Origin: Tubiluchus corallicola
Lineage: Eukaryota > Priapulida > Priapulimorpha > Priapulimorphida > Tubiluchidae
Direction: 5' to 3'
Length of the DNA stretch: 64,000 nucleotides
NCBI GenBank assembly: GCA_030141605.1
Contig: JAQGDQ010000088.1
Coordinates: 372,001-436,000, forward strand
Shown here: one piece after another, positions 1 to 10,475 of the stretch
Layout: each line of letters starts with the position of its first letter
Position numbering within the stretch: position 1 is the first letter of the stretch
Made by a program: the position numbers and the translations under genes
Notes under the pieces: generated by a model
Seen by the model: only the letters and a program-made list of their open reading frames with translations
Told to the model about the DNA's origin: nothing
Database searches by the model: none

Positions 1-655
1 TGACCTAACTACAGCTTTATAAAGAGGTATAATAACTTTTGCACTACGTGATGAAATGTAGCCTTTTTATCATTCCAACGCATCTATTGGCCTGAGAAAT
101 AATATGCTCAATATGTGAATTCCACTTCAGGTTGTTTGAGATTAATACAAGTAAATCACGTACAACTGATTTGTCTTCAATAGCAACATCTCTCAGATAA
201 TAAGGTATTGCAGAATTAGAACGAATACGAAGTGCGCTGCATTTACTACGGTTGTGGGTCATTGGCCAGTTGTCACACCACAGCTCAATTTCAGACAGGT
301 TAGCTTGTAATATCTCTTGATCAAAGGAATCTCTAATTGGACGGAAAGATTTTATATCATCAACAAACAGTGGTATACGTGTGTCAGGGAATACACAATC
401 AATAACATAATTGATAAAAGTAAGAAAACAATAAGGTCCTGACAAAGTCCCTTGACGAATGCCACTGGTTACATTTCTCCAGGAAGTGGATTTAAAACTA
501 CTCTTTGCCTTTTATGTGTTAGAAAATAACGAAACCATTGGAGTAGTTTCCCTCCATATTCCATTTTTAACATGAGACAACGAAAAGGAACGAAATCAAA
601 TACTTTTCTAAAATCAATATATAGAATATCAATTGATGGGAGAATGTGGTCATCA
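1..655 (-). mobile_element. LINE reverse-transcriptase fragment, frameshifted, runs off the left edge
   Basis: On the minus strand this reads as the palm and thumb of a non-LTR retrotransposon reverse transcriptase. From about 655 downward one frame gives a YIDFRKVFDFVP motif (usual form YxDFxKAFDxVxH) and then a QWFRYFLTHKRQRVVLN stretch. A frameshift near 470 moves to the frame with TSGIRQGTLSGP (usual SGVPQGSVLGP) and the catalytic-box relative LFVDDIK at about 360-340. It continues through a WCDNW...NRSKC block to SNNLKWNSHIEHI. A second frameshift near 60 moves to SRSAKVIIPLYKAVVRS, which continues to base 1. Gene order and motifs fit a CR1/Jockey-class LINE. The usual FADD box reads FVDD. 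Two frameshifts make it a dead, 5'-truncated copy. The assignment to a LINE is firm; the exact clade is not. Confidence 0.85.
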
Positions 656-1149
656 AAACCAGTATCATTACCATTTACACTTGTTACAATTTAGGTTTTT
701 AATTTCTTTAGATAAGGTACAATTATTTACTAATTACCTCACAAGCAGCAAGAAGACGTTTTCCTAACAGTCGAACGTTCTGCAAGTTCGAAATTACAGC
801 CAAACGAGGCCCTACCGGCGCAGAAATGGACACAGACAGGATCATCTACAGTATTTTAGGAAATCTGGGCCCAGACGTGAAATGCTGAAGCCTGGAAAAG
901 CAAGGTCGTTTGTGCGGGATTACAATCGAAAAATAATAATAACCGAAATAGGAAATGCAAAATAAAACTTCAAAGTTTGGTGTGAGTAAAGAACGACGTT
1001 AAAAGAGACTATAATAAAATCATAGTGCATATTATTTTATTAGCGCCGCCAGTAGAACACGTGTAATCTCTTGTCTGATTTTTTTTAAAAGTGCGGAGTG
1101 AAAATGGGAATGAGAATTATGGTGGACCGGCCTGGAGGATGGAGACTGA
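656..1149. other. Intergenic DNA without recognisable content
   Basis: No coding similarity, repeat structure or regulatory block is apparent between the LINE fragment and the inverted-repeat region. Short open frames here have no recognisable motifs. Confidence 0.4.
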
Positions 1150-1975
1150 CTCTGAGAGCTTGCATGTAGGGTGCAGAGTACGCCACTAGCCAAAGTAGAA
1201 CACTTCCTCCAAAACACATGTGCTGAATTTGCGGAGAAACAGTGTCGTACATGAGCAGCCCAAGTAGGGCACTGGCGATTTCTGTCGAAAATGGAGAATT
1301 ATGACACAACAAAACAATAAAACCAAACTTGTTTTAGAAAAAAGTAACTTTATTATAATGACGGATAGTCCTTGCAAATGTACTTTTTACAATAATCATC
1401 ACCATTATTATTAGCTCCATTAATATCATCATAACATTAAACTAAATATCGAATGCTTTAAAGAGAGAAACTATGTAGGGCACGTAGGTCGCTGGCCCGT
1501 TTACTTAGTAGAAAACATTTATTGATAATTTTGTTGAAGAGATAGTAAAACAGATCACCTGTTTGTGAAGCGAAACAAAATAAAAAATGATTATACCTTA
1601 AGCAAATATTGCAATCGCCTAAAAAGCGGGCTTATTTCACTTCAAAAAGACAAATATCGAAGTCAAATTTAATATTGGCCGTTTTATTAACTGAGAATAT
1701 GATTCTTTTATTTTATCAGATGTATAATAAATTAATTTTAGTCAAAGTTTATTGGCATATTCAATTATCATCATTATTATTATTAAATAAACAAGGACGC
1801 TGCCAGCACGGTTAACGACTTAATTCGAGACCTGTCTTTAGCGTCCTACTTGGCAACCGATGTACGAAGCTTCCTAGTTGGGCTAGCGGCTAGCCGCTAG
1901 CTCATGTAAGGACGCGTCCTACTTGGGGTAGCTCATGTACGCCAATTGTCCTACTTCGACTAGTGTCCTATTCCG
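1150..1975. repeat. Inverted-repeat region with repeated GTCCTACTT motifs
   Basis: The motif GTCCTACTT occurs at 1843-1851, 1916-1924 and 1948-1956, with a variant GTCCTATTC at 1965-1973. Reverse-complement versions occur on the left side near 1191-1203 and 1246-1271. The best pair is 1246-1271 against 1916-1943, where the reverse complement of the left arm (GCCCTACTTGGGCTGCTCAT and on) matches the right arm with a few changes. The arms flank about 600 bp of AT-rich DNA with no coding capacity. This could be a decayed foldback or MITE element, or rearranged satellite units. I could not define exact ends or a target-site duplication. Confidence 0.5.
1882..1901. repeat. Perfect 20-bp palindrome
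   Basis: GCTAGCGGCTAGCCGCTAGC equals its own reverse complement over all 20 bases. It lies within the right arm of the inverted-repeat region. It is locally GC-rich within AT-rich DNA. It may be the centre of a former foldback or a dimeric protein-binding site. Confidence 0.85.
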
Positions 1976-2210
1976 CTCCCAACAGGAGAGTTTGTCAGAG
2001 ACATTAAATTTTTATCTATGGTCGAAGCCTGAAAACGTTTTGGCGTGGCTGATTCGTTAATGTACGTTTGTCGACACCCTTTCACATCCATTCTTCTTAT
2101 GAACTGTATTATTCATGTGTTGTTTTTTGTTCGAGAAAAATAATAAATGAAATGATCTGTGGAGTTGTGAACTATGGTATTTGCAAGTTAAATGATGCAC
2201 ATATATTAAT

Positions 2211-3240
2211 TCTTACCTTATCTTACCTTATGTGGTTTTGGCAAAGTAATCTTTTAGGCAGATCATGTTTATATATTCATATCTCCTCAGTTAGGCCTTG
2301 TAATTGTAGACTACTTCTTTCCCACCCCAGTGCTTGTCCAACCTTCTCTTAAATACATCTACAATAAGTGCCCACACAACATCGTTGAGTAAACTATTCC
2401 ATGCATCTACAATTCTGCCCTATACACTTATTAGATCTGAACTTGTACAACTTTAGCAAATGGCCTCCGGGTGATCAATCCGACTACCTGCAATCTCAGT
2501 TGCAACCGTGAGCTTACAGCTGTCCATATATGTTCGTTAAGATATATGTTTGCTCTATTACGTCACCTCTCTGTCTCCTGTAAGCTAGTGTTGGCAATTT
2601 AAGGAAGTTTAACAGGTCAGTATACAATAATTCCCTCAAGTCATTAAGCTTTCTTGTCGCATATCTTTGTACTTGTTCCAGCTGATCTATATATTTGACC
2701 ATGGATGGGTGTCATACTGATCTTGAAAACTCCAAATGCCTTACAAGGACTTTGTGCAGACAGATGAATATAGTATGAGTCAAAGTGGTAGAACCTCTAG
2801 TTATTATCCCCACCATCTTCTTAGCTTTGCTTATCTTTTCCTGGATATGATTGTTCAAATGTGAACAATCTGCAAAACATAACTCCAAGGTCTTTCTCTG
2901 ACTCAACCCAGTGTATCTGGTAAGTAATTTCATCTCTAACCAGTGTGTAATCAGCAACTGGATTATTTTCTTTCTAGCTGTTGTATTCATTGCCTTACAT
3001 TTACCAGGATGAAAAGTTAACAACCGATATTCACTCCATTTAGTCATACCATGAAGATCTTCTTGAATGTTTTCCCTATCCTGCTCTGATTCAATTATAT
3101 TCAACAGTTTTGTATCATCTGCAAGCAGAAAGATCTCAGACAGTACTTCTTCTGGAAGATCATTGATGTAGATGAAAAATAATATAGGACCGACGATGCT
3201 GCCCTGTGGCCATCTTCTAGATCATTTCACAAAAGCAGCA
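2211..3240 (-). mobile_element. CR1-like LINE, 3' part, with terminal microsatellite
   Basis: Reading the minus strand from about 3222, one frame gives WPQGSIVGPILFFIYINDLP, then the catalytic box LADDTK, then LTFHPGKCKAMN and the thumb. At about 2705 a tryptophan codon position has become TGA, between LEFSRSV and the HPSMVKYIDQLEQVQRYATR segment that follows in the same frame. Further down are LPTLAYRRQRGDVIE and, at about 2390-2318, a WNSL...VDVFKRRLDKHW segment typical of the CR1 C-terminus. The element ends at 2211-2230 in two copies of a 10-bp unit (TCTTACCTTA on the plus strand). CR1 elements characteristically end in a short tandem repeat instead of poly(A). The 5' end near 3240 is a truncation. 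At least two in-frame stops make it inactive. Confidence 0.88.
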
Positions 3241-3772
3241 GCAAGACAATTTTGAAACTTTTTACCACCACAATACAAAGTTTTTTGGGACATTCTAGAT
3301 GTTGCAAGTGTTATGTGTTTACTGGTATGGTTGGAAGCTGGTCAGAAAATGGATTTTGGTTAGATTCTGACTGCCGTGCAATCTGACGTATCATAGTCAA
3401 GTTGTTGAAAGCTCACTATTTGAGATCATAGTGATGTACCTTAGTGACTGTAAAGTTATCACACTTAAAGATTTGTGTTAACTCGCTGTGAAAGCTCTGT
3501 TAGCACATGTGTTGTTCAGGACAATGCTTAAAATTAATCTATGTTTCTACTGAGCTACTGTCAGCATCATGTTATGCAAGAAATGATCCTGATTCGCGTT
3601 TGAATAGCCCAAATGAAATACCGTAGCTTGCGCTTAGACAAAAGGAGTTTCTGTGATTTAAAAAGATATTGAGGTTGTTGACATACTTGCAAAAATAATA
3701 AAATTCTGTGTAACATTCAATGATAAGCACTTTTAATGATTTCCTTATTGATTTATTGTATTATTCATTCTA
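3241..3772. other. Intergenic DNA, nothing recognised
   Basis: No motif-bearing open frame, repeat or promoter-like block is visible in this AT-rich stretch. It could include older, unrecognisable LINE sequence 5' of the CR1-like copy. Confidence 0.35.
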
Positions 3773-3990
3773 TTAACTTCTACAAGCTTTATTGCCCAAT
3801 GCCTTTCGAAATCCATAGGCCTGTGTAATAAGTTCATTTTTTTCTAGGTTTTGAACAGACAAGTTATTGTATAACATACATTCATAAATGTAGTGGAGAA
3901 GCATAAAAGTTTTATAAACCAAAAGTTTTGTACTTTTGTTAAGTTGTCTTTCCATTTGTCTTAAAAAACTGGTGCTAGCAGGTATTGTTT
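3773..3990 (-). mobile_element. Probable LINE reverse-transcriptase C-terminal remnant
   Basis: The minus strand encodes ASTSFLRQMERQLNKSTKLL followed by VYKTFMLLHYIYECML and a leucine/arginine-rich tail. This resembles the region downstream of the palm in RTE-like LINEs, where a line such as LsxxTKlxvYkalvlPxLLYGxE precedes the C-terminal arginine-rich block. The YG residues are replaced, and the stretch is short. It is a different fragment from the CR1-like copy. It could also be chance similarity. Confidence 0.4.
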
Positions 3991-4440
3991 TGATATACGT
4001 TATCCAGCTGATGTCTCAATTTTGGCATGTTATGAGTCGAAGTTATTTGCGCACTTTGGGTATTGTGTAGCATTTAGTAATTTGTCATACTAGTAATTAG
4101 TAATTGGTTTTCTTTATGATTGTTCTACTGAATTTTAGTTTTAAATTAATCTATAATTTCGTTTATTATTTTCCGTTTGTCGTGTTGTCTTGGCATGTAA
4201 GTAGCTAAGCATTACTCTTTATGATACTGATAATTGCTGTCTTTTGTTTCGTTACGTAACTCAAGCTCCTTATTTTGCCAACTTTCTATTTTTTAATTTG
4301 CTTCTGTCAATTTGCCTTATACCTTGTGCTTAATAAAGAACATGACTACGTAAGCACACCATTCACGAATCACTATTATAGTGGATCAACAGTTTTTACA
4401 TTAGAGCATAGATTTCTGCCCAGAGATCTTGCTTTCAAAG
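3991..4440. other. Intergenic DNA upstream of candidate NCAPH promoter
   Basis: No coding or repeat signal. A short frame here has no recognisable motif. Confidence 0.35.
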
Positions 4441-4455
4441 TTAGTCGTTGTCATC

Positions 4456-4563
4456 GTTGGCACGTGATTGCCTGATTGGTCGAAAAGAGCGCCATTTTCG
4501 ACCGGACTGAATTTTCTTAACGAATTAATTTTGCTTTATCTCTTACCCTAGGACGTGTTTAAG
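4456..4563 (+). promoter_or_regulatory. Candidate TATA-less NCAPH promoter and 5' UTR exon
   Basis: Within 40 bp lie an E-box CACGTG (4461-4466), an inverted CCAAT box ATTGG (4475-4479) and GCGCCATTTT (4489-4498). The last matches the YY1/initiator-type core-promoter motif (reverse of AAAATGGCGC) and contains an E2F-like GCGC. CCAAT boxes are typical of cell-cycle gene promoters, which suits a condensin subunit. A donor-like AA|GTATGT near 4562 could join to the acceptor at 7461-7466 just before the NCAPH start. That would leave a 2.9-kb intron in the 5' UTR. The motifs are seen directly; the assignment to NCAPH is inference. Confidence 0.45.
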
Positions 4564-4746
4564 TATGTAAAATACACATCGTGTTTTTAAAGCTGATATG
4601 CAAACTCAAGGTTCGACTTAACTTACTTTTGAAATTTGTAGTATGTACGCGTTTTAACAGATCTGCAAACCGTTCGATGTAAAAATGAATGAAATGTAGA
4701 AACCCGGGTATTATCTTGGTCTTGGTAGCGGTTCATGCGGCGGAAC

Positions 4747-4759
4747 GGGGGGGGGGGGG
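4747..4759. repeat. 13-base G homopolymer
   Basis: An uninterrupted run of 13 G in AT-rich DNA. This is a length-unstable site and a possible sequencing-error point. Confidence 0.8.
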
Positions 4760-4844
4760 TGTGCGTAGAAAGCAGATGATTATGTTCAGAAATTTTTACT
4801 TTGGTATCAAAACTAAATTATAAAAATAAAAAATAAAACTAAGA

Positions 4845-4902
4845 CATTTTTGGGTGCTATCGAGTTTCTTATGCATTTTTGGGTGCTATCGAGTTTCTTA
4901 TG
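4845..4902. repeat. Tandem duplication, 2 x 29 bp
   Basis: Two back-to-back copies of a 29-bp unit beginning CATTTTTGGGTGCTATCGAG. The two copies look identical, so the duplication is recent. Confidence 0.9.
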
Positions 4903-7460
4903 CTGGTTTTGCAGCCTACTACTAATTTATGTAATTACTATGCTTTAATGAAATTTTACATTTATATGTTGTACACATGAAATATGCTCAATAGCATAAA
5001 AATGCTTAATTTTCAATAATTGTAATAGCCTTTCGTATCATATAGTATAATCTACTTATTATGACATTTACGAGGCCTGTGTTACGGTTAGTGTTAGTGT
5101 AACGAGCCTCTGGTTATTACAAGCAAATTTTAACGTCTCATCATGTCTTAGGCTTAGGCAATACGTTTAAACCTTGCTTACAGCAAGGTCCGATATTACG
5201 AGATTTTGCTTATTTCGAAGGAATTTTACCAACCCGTGATTGTATTTCAAAGTACGTCAACTATGTATATCAAAGTACAGTGTATGCAAACGTGCCCTGC
5301 TGTAATTGTAATTAAAGCCTGAATGGAGTGGGCAATGATTCAGACACAGAAAACACCAATTTGTCAGCACAATGGCTAGAAAGGCACAGTTGAAACCTTC
5401 GCTAAACTTCAGCATTTTTTGTGTCTTCACCTGGCAACTGATAATGATGTGTTCTCATGCCTTTCATAAGCTTCTTCGTTAAAGCTCTGGTGCAGTTTAG
5501 TGTAAAAGCAGGCTAAAATAACAGAGCTTTTAAAAAAATAAACTCCTGTTTTCCAAACTATGCATTCTTTGACTTTTCAAAATTTAATTTTTAATAAAAA
5601 TGCTTTTTTAAATAACTACCTTTCTTTTAAGTAATTATTTCACGAGTACTAACTACAGCGATTAACAACATAAGCTAGCTGTATTTAGGCTTAGTTAGCC
5701 AATGCAGGTTCTGTTGGAACGTTCATAATCATAAATCATATTGCACTTGCACAGCTATTTTTGAAAATAAAAGCAGAGCTGTTCGTATCCACATTTAAAC
5801 TGGTAAAAGTTAGATCTGTCTACCCACACAGGCGTACAGGGCCTTGGACAGGCTGTTAAATGTTTATACTGTAATACCCATGTAAACATGCTCAGCTATC
5901 AGCAGAAGACAATGAATAAGAAATGGTAACTTAGAAAAGCAAGTCTCATGACGATTTTATGAGGGGATTTATTTATTTTGCTTAAATACTGGTGTTAATC
6001 CTAGAAATTATCAAACAACAGAATTTGAACCCTATAATTCTACTCTTTTGTGATAAAATAGTTGGTCAGTAGTATGTGGCACTCATTAAGAAACTTGTGC
6101 CTTTTTTAAAAAAAGTGTTCTATTCATCATTACATCATATCCGCCTTATAAGCTTCATTTCGATCTTATACATACACCGAGACAATTGACCTCGGCTATA
6201 ACAAAACTTGGTTACAAATTTTCAGTCCCCTAAAACTCTTTATAAGCGGGTTATACTATATTTCATTATACTTATAAATGCTACTGTATTATTGAGAGTA
6301 GTACTGCTAATTGTGTTGTGGTTCATAGAGATAGCAAAAGAAGTCAGCTCAGATGATTTGCAAACTTGCATGAAACGCTTAAAATGCGTGTGACACACGG
6401 CTAATGCATGAGAGTTATTAGGTCTACATTTATTCTTCCTAGACCTCGTAACTGTATTAGTTGATAGTTTCATTTCATTCTTTTGGTGCAGTTTAGTCAT
6501 ATACTTAATGCATATATGATATAGTATACTTAGTATGTATATATCTTTATTCATATTATCGCATATAATAGACCTACCAGGCAGTAAATTAGTGTAAATT
6601 TTCTCTAGGCGAAACTAGGAGTGATAGTGCTTGTCTTCAGATATCTAGGGGACCTATAAAAAGCACCCTGAAATTTGCGAGGGAGCTGTTAGCACACTTT
6701 TAAAATTTTTCTTCCTTATTCCTGCAAATCTAATAACTGAATCACTGGGTACCTTATGTGACCTTGGTGTATTAACATCGCATACATACAATGACCTTGT
6801 GCGACGTGATGTAGACGATGTATAAATTTGTTAGTCTTGTCGTAGCTATTATACCGTGATTTGTAGGAGTGCATAATGAGTACTAAAGCTGTTTGCCTCT
6901 GTCAATATGTTTTACACAAAAAGCAATAAAGTATTATACTGTATATTAAAGTGTCCAGTGATTCTGGAGATTTTCATTTCTTAATTGGCGGGGCTGATCC
7001 CAATAATGAAATGTTACATTCTGAAATCCAAACCGGTGTCTGAACAGTGAATTTTTGCTCACCTGATGGGTGACTTCGAAAATGACTAGGAAGTTGCATT
7101 TTGCGAACTATTTTCTTTTTGCGTACCTTTATGTGGTTTACATAATGACAATACTAAACCACCAAAAATACAATACTATTTTACTTAAATTCCAAAAAAT
7201 GAAAAGGAAATAGATGAGTGCACTTTCAGACATTTTTGGATAACTGGTAGGCATCAAATAGAATAACAAAATATCGGATAATCATTTGGATGAAAATTGA
7301 AGAAAGCACTTTGAGAGTATTATGTAAGCTCTTGAACCAACAGAAAAGCCTAGCAGTCAGGGTCAAGAAATACATGTTATACAATGTACAGTTGTGTATA
7401 GTATATTCACTCATTATACACTATTGGGAAAGTATTGTGAAATTCACAAAATAGTTTTTT
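4903..7460. other. Non-coding DNA upstream of NCAPH, possibly its 5' UTR intron
   Basis: AT-rich DNA with no supported gene. Small open frames here do not resemble known proteins. If the candidate promoter at 4456-4500 drives NCAPH, this is an intron ending at the strong acceptor (T-rich tract, then CAG) at 7451-7466. Confidence 0.4.
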
Positions 7461-7524
7461 TTTCAGCTTGATTACATTCACTCTAAGGAACTTGCCACGG
7501 AAAGAAAAAAAGCTTGTAAGCACA

Positions 7525-9693
7525 ATGGAAATAATTTCACCTGTTGTAAGTACGATGTTGACTCAGGCACCCAACACAGGAACAGATAGTTCTAATCCAA
7601 GTGATTATGTGTCACCAGGGCTTAGACATTTGCATTCTAGAACGCATTCTGCCAGTCACATTTTATGTCAAAATGATGATGCAAAAGAAAAGAGAGAAAG
7701 ACAGAATGCAAGAATGGTGGAGATGCAACGGATAAACTTGAATAGTCCTTCAACACCCTCTGATCGAAGGCGGTCTCTTATAACTGGTGACAGTGGCATG
7801 TCTAATATTCAAATTGCCACACATTATGCAAATTGTATCAAGTTGAACTCTGAGAACAAAATAACTGTGAAAAATGCATTTAACTTGCATTTGATTGATT
7901 ACATGTCTGAAATGCTGAAAAATCAGGGTGATGTGACCAACTTTCAGCAAGCCAGTTGCACTCTGGATGCTAGTGCAAAAATTTATGCTTGTCGTGTGGA
8001 TGCCATGTATACGGAAGTGTACAAAGTAGCAGGAGGACTTGGTCGATCTGATAAACGGAAATTTCATGAATCAGGTGATGCGGTCGAAAAGGACTCACAA
8101 GGAGAGGGAAAGGGAGAAATCCCCGAGAATCCAAAAAGGAATAAAACTGTTCGTAAGAAGAACACAGTCCTGAAAAATGTTAATACATTAAATGTCAACA
8201 AATATGATTTGGAGTTTGAAGTTGATCCTTTGTTTCGAAAAACGTCTGCTGCTTTTGACGAAGGTGGTGTTGATAGGTTACTTGTAAATCTGCTGAGTTG
8301 CTATGATGATAACCATGAGCTCATATTAGATTCTAGTACAATGGCAGAAAAAATGGACTACATTCAGAATGAACAAACATGTTGCTTAGACTTGAAATTA
8401 TTTCAAGGTGTGGCAGAGGATTTACACATTTGTCCAGAGTTTTATGATTTTGAGTTTAGTTCTTGGGAGAAAAGTAAAGACAGTTCATTGCATGAACATT
8501 GTAATGAACACATGTTTGATATTAATGCTCCGGTTGAACCAGTTCAGAGTGAGTCTCTTCATTTGCCTGATAACATTAGCATGAGTCACAGTGAACATGT
8601 TTCTGACAATGAAATGATATTAGAAAATGAAGTTAACACTCAGGATGAATCTGAAAAGCGATGTGCAAGTAAACCTGCCGAAAGCAGCAGAGCTCACATT
8701 GCTTTAGCCGATGTGTCAAATATGAACTCGTTAGCTACGATGCTTTCGACTGAACCTTCAGAGTATTCTTATTTTAGCAAAGAGATAATTTCTGCTTGGG
8801 CAGGTCCTGAGCATTGGAAACTTCGGCCTATATCTAAAGATACTTGTAAACATGGTTTAGTAACATCAAGAAAGAAGGGTGCAAAAAAGCCACCTTTCAG
8901 AATAGATCATTGTGAAGACATCAATTTTAACCTCTTTTTTAAAAAAACTAGAGCTGCTACAATGTTAGCTCTTACAACAATTAAAAAATATCAGAAGTCT
9001 TCTGTGTGCCTTCCCAAAGACCTTCACTTTGACAACAGCAAATTATTTCAACTGTTCAAGAAATCTGTGACAGTGAAGTGGAAAGATAGTCAAGCTTACA
9101 CCACTAACTGTGAAATTGGAAATTACAATTTCCATAATCCAAATGATGTTCATAATTTCTGTCCAAATGAAGGTGGCCAAGAAAATGAAGAGGAAGAAGA
9201 TCGGGGATTTGAACATGTTGATGACACTACAACATGTTTAGAAGAAACTGGTTTTACTAGCCAATTGAGTCCCTCTCAGCCGCCATCTTTAGAGGAAATC
9301 CCGGAGGAACAAGAAGATGCCTTGTTTGGTGATAACTTGGTTGCAGAACCACGCAAAGTGAACAAAATCGACATCGCTTATGCCAAATCAGCTAAACGGA
9401 TTGACGTTAAGAAACTTAAGGCAGTGATGTGGATGCTACTGTCTCAGTCTTGCAATAAGGAAAATTACAACATTGAGCAAACACTGACTGTTTTTGAGAA
9501 ATCTATGATTTTAGATGAGAAATCTTTTAAACACTTGTATAGCTTGCTTCCAGGTAAACTATCACAGAGAATGGTTGAAAACTTGACAATGCCTATTGCA
9601 TTTGTGTGCTTGCTACACATTGCTAATGAGAAGAATTTACAGCTTGTGGCTCAAGATGATTTGCAGGATTTTTTAATAGCAATGAATTCTTAA
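7525..9693 (+). CDS. NCAPH: Condensin complex subunit 2 / NCAPH (Barren), single-exon
   Basis: This encodes the gamma-kleisin of condensin I, which bridges the SMC2 and SMC4 heads and recruits the HEAT subunits NCAPD2 and NCAPG for mitotic chromosome compaction. The predicted protein is 722 aa; human NCAPH is 741. The start at 7525 is the first ATG of the frame (context ACAATGG), 59 nt after a strong splice acceptor at 7466, so a 5' UTR intron is likely. Conserved blocks appear in family order. The N-terminal SMC2-neck region is at about residues 92-140 (NIQIATHYANCIKL). A CTLDASAKIYACRVDAM block is at about 145-175. EYSYFSKEIISAWAGPEHWK starts near 413, with an FKKTRAATML segment after it. 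NLVAEPRKVNKIDIAYAKSA starts near 603. The C-terminal SMC4-cap winged helix ends in ANEKNLQL...DDLQDFL. No frameshift or internal stop is seen. Oddly, the whole coding region is one exon, although the neighbouring genes are heavily split. That suggests a retrocopy or intron loss. Family identity is very firm. Confidence 0.97.
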   Translation: MEIISPVVSTMLTQAPNTGTDSSNPSDYVSPGLRHLHSRTHSASHILCQNDDAKEKRERQNARMVEMQRINLNSPSTPSDRRRSLITGDSGMSNIQIATHYANCIKLNSENKITVKNAFNLHLIDYMSEMLKNQGDVTNFQQASCTLDASAKIYACRVDAMYTEVYKVAGGLGRSDKRKFHESGDAVEKDSQGEGKGEIPENPKRNKTVRKKNTVLKNVNTLNVNKYDLEFEVDPLFRKTSAAFDEGGVDRLLVNLLSCYDDNHELILDSSTMAEKMDYIQNEQTCCLDLKLFQGVAEDLHICPEFYDFEFSSWEKSKDSSLHEHCNEHMFDINAPVEPVQSESLHLPDNISMSHSEHVSDNEMILENEVNTQDESEKRCASKPAESSRAHIALADVSNMNSLATMLSTEPSEYSYFSKEIISAWAGPEHWKLRPISKDTCKHGLVTSRKKGAKKPPFRIDHCEDINFNLFFKKTRAATMLALTTIKKYQKSSVCLPKDLHFDNSKLFQLFKKSVTVKWKDSQAYTTNCEIGNYNFHNPNDVHNFCPNEGGQENEEEEDRGFEHVDDTTTCLEETGFTSQLSPSQPPSLEEIPEEQEDALFGDNLVAEPRKVNKIDIAYAKSAKRIDVKKLKAVMWMLLSQSCNKENYNIEQTLTVFEKSMILDEKSFKHLYSLLPGKLSQRMVENLTMPIAFVCLLHIANEKNLQLVAQDDLQDFLIAMNS

Positions 9694-9945
9694 TATTTCA
9701 CATCTTTTCTGTGATTACACTGTACTGAGTGGTGTCTCCTTTGTTGACTCACTGTCTCATCTCAGTGCCCATTATTGGATTCCTGACTTGCAGCGGATTG
9801 ACTTGCATATAAACAACTGTCAACTTAACAGAGCATCATTGTATAATTGTAATTGTGTATTTAATGCATAATATGCTATTGCCAGCAGTGACGGTTTCTC
9901 ATATTAATCTTGGATCTTTTCTGATCTAAGAAAAGCTGGACAGTA

Positions 9946-10430
9946 CAGTGTTCCCTCGCTACTTCACGGTTCGTTTATCACGGACTCACTGTTTTCGCGG
10001 GTTTTCAAAAATATTAATGTAAAATATTTATCGCTGTTTCGCGGGTTTTTGCAGTACTCCGTCAAAAGTATTTTTGCACGTGCGTAGTATGTATTGTACA
10101 GTAATGTATAGATTTGATGAATTTTGCATAAAAAATCACAAAATGTATAAAAATATATTAAAAATATTAATTCTACGAACATTATAAATCATAAAAAATT
10201 ACCATTTACAGTAAATAGTGTATTTATTCCGCGGATGAATACACACCAAAAATGGAATGTAGTACTTGCGCCTGTTTGAGATGCTACTTGCCGACGTGAG
10301 ATTGTACACAACACACGATTGGTTGATTATAGTGTAAGTATAAAATAAGTAGGGCGTCTCTACTTCGCGGAAATTCACTTATCATGGGTGGGCTTGGAAC
10401 TGAACACCCGCGATAAGCGAGGGAACACTG
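9946..10430. mobile_element. 485-bp pogo/Tigger-type MITE with TA target duplication
   Basis: The left end CAGTGTTCCCTCGCTACTTC and the reverse complement of the right end (CAGTGTTCCCTCGCTTATCG) are terminal inverted repeats. A TA dinucleotide flanks both sides (9944-9945 and 10431-10432). TIRs starting CAGT with a CCTCGCT core and TA duplications are typical of pogo/Tigger elements. There is no transposase, so it is non-autonomous. It lies 252 bp past the NCAPH stop. The first ATTAAA signal I see follows it at 10470, so it may sit inside the NCAPH 3' UTR. Confidence 0.9.
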
Positions 10431-10469
10431 TATAATGTAAATCGCATGCATTTATGCGGTTCTAGTATT

Positions 10470-10475
10470 ATTAAA
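10470..10475 (+). other. Candidate poly(A) signal ATTAAA for NCAPH
   Basis: ATTAAA is the second most common poly(A) hexamer in animals. I see no AATAAA between the NCAPH stop and here. Its use by NCAPH is inference. Confidence 0.3.

Noticed and set aside
4747-4759. G13 run as a G-quadruplex
   Set aside because: A single homopolymer run is not a four-tract quadruplex motif and may be a sequencing artefact.
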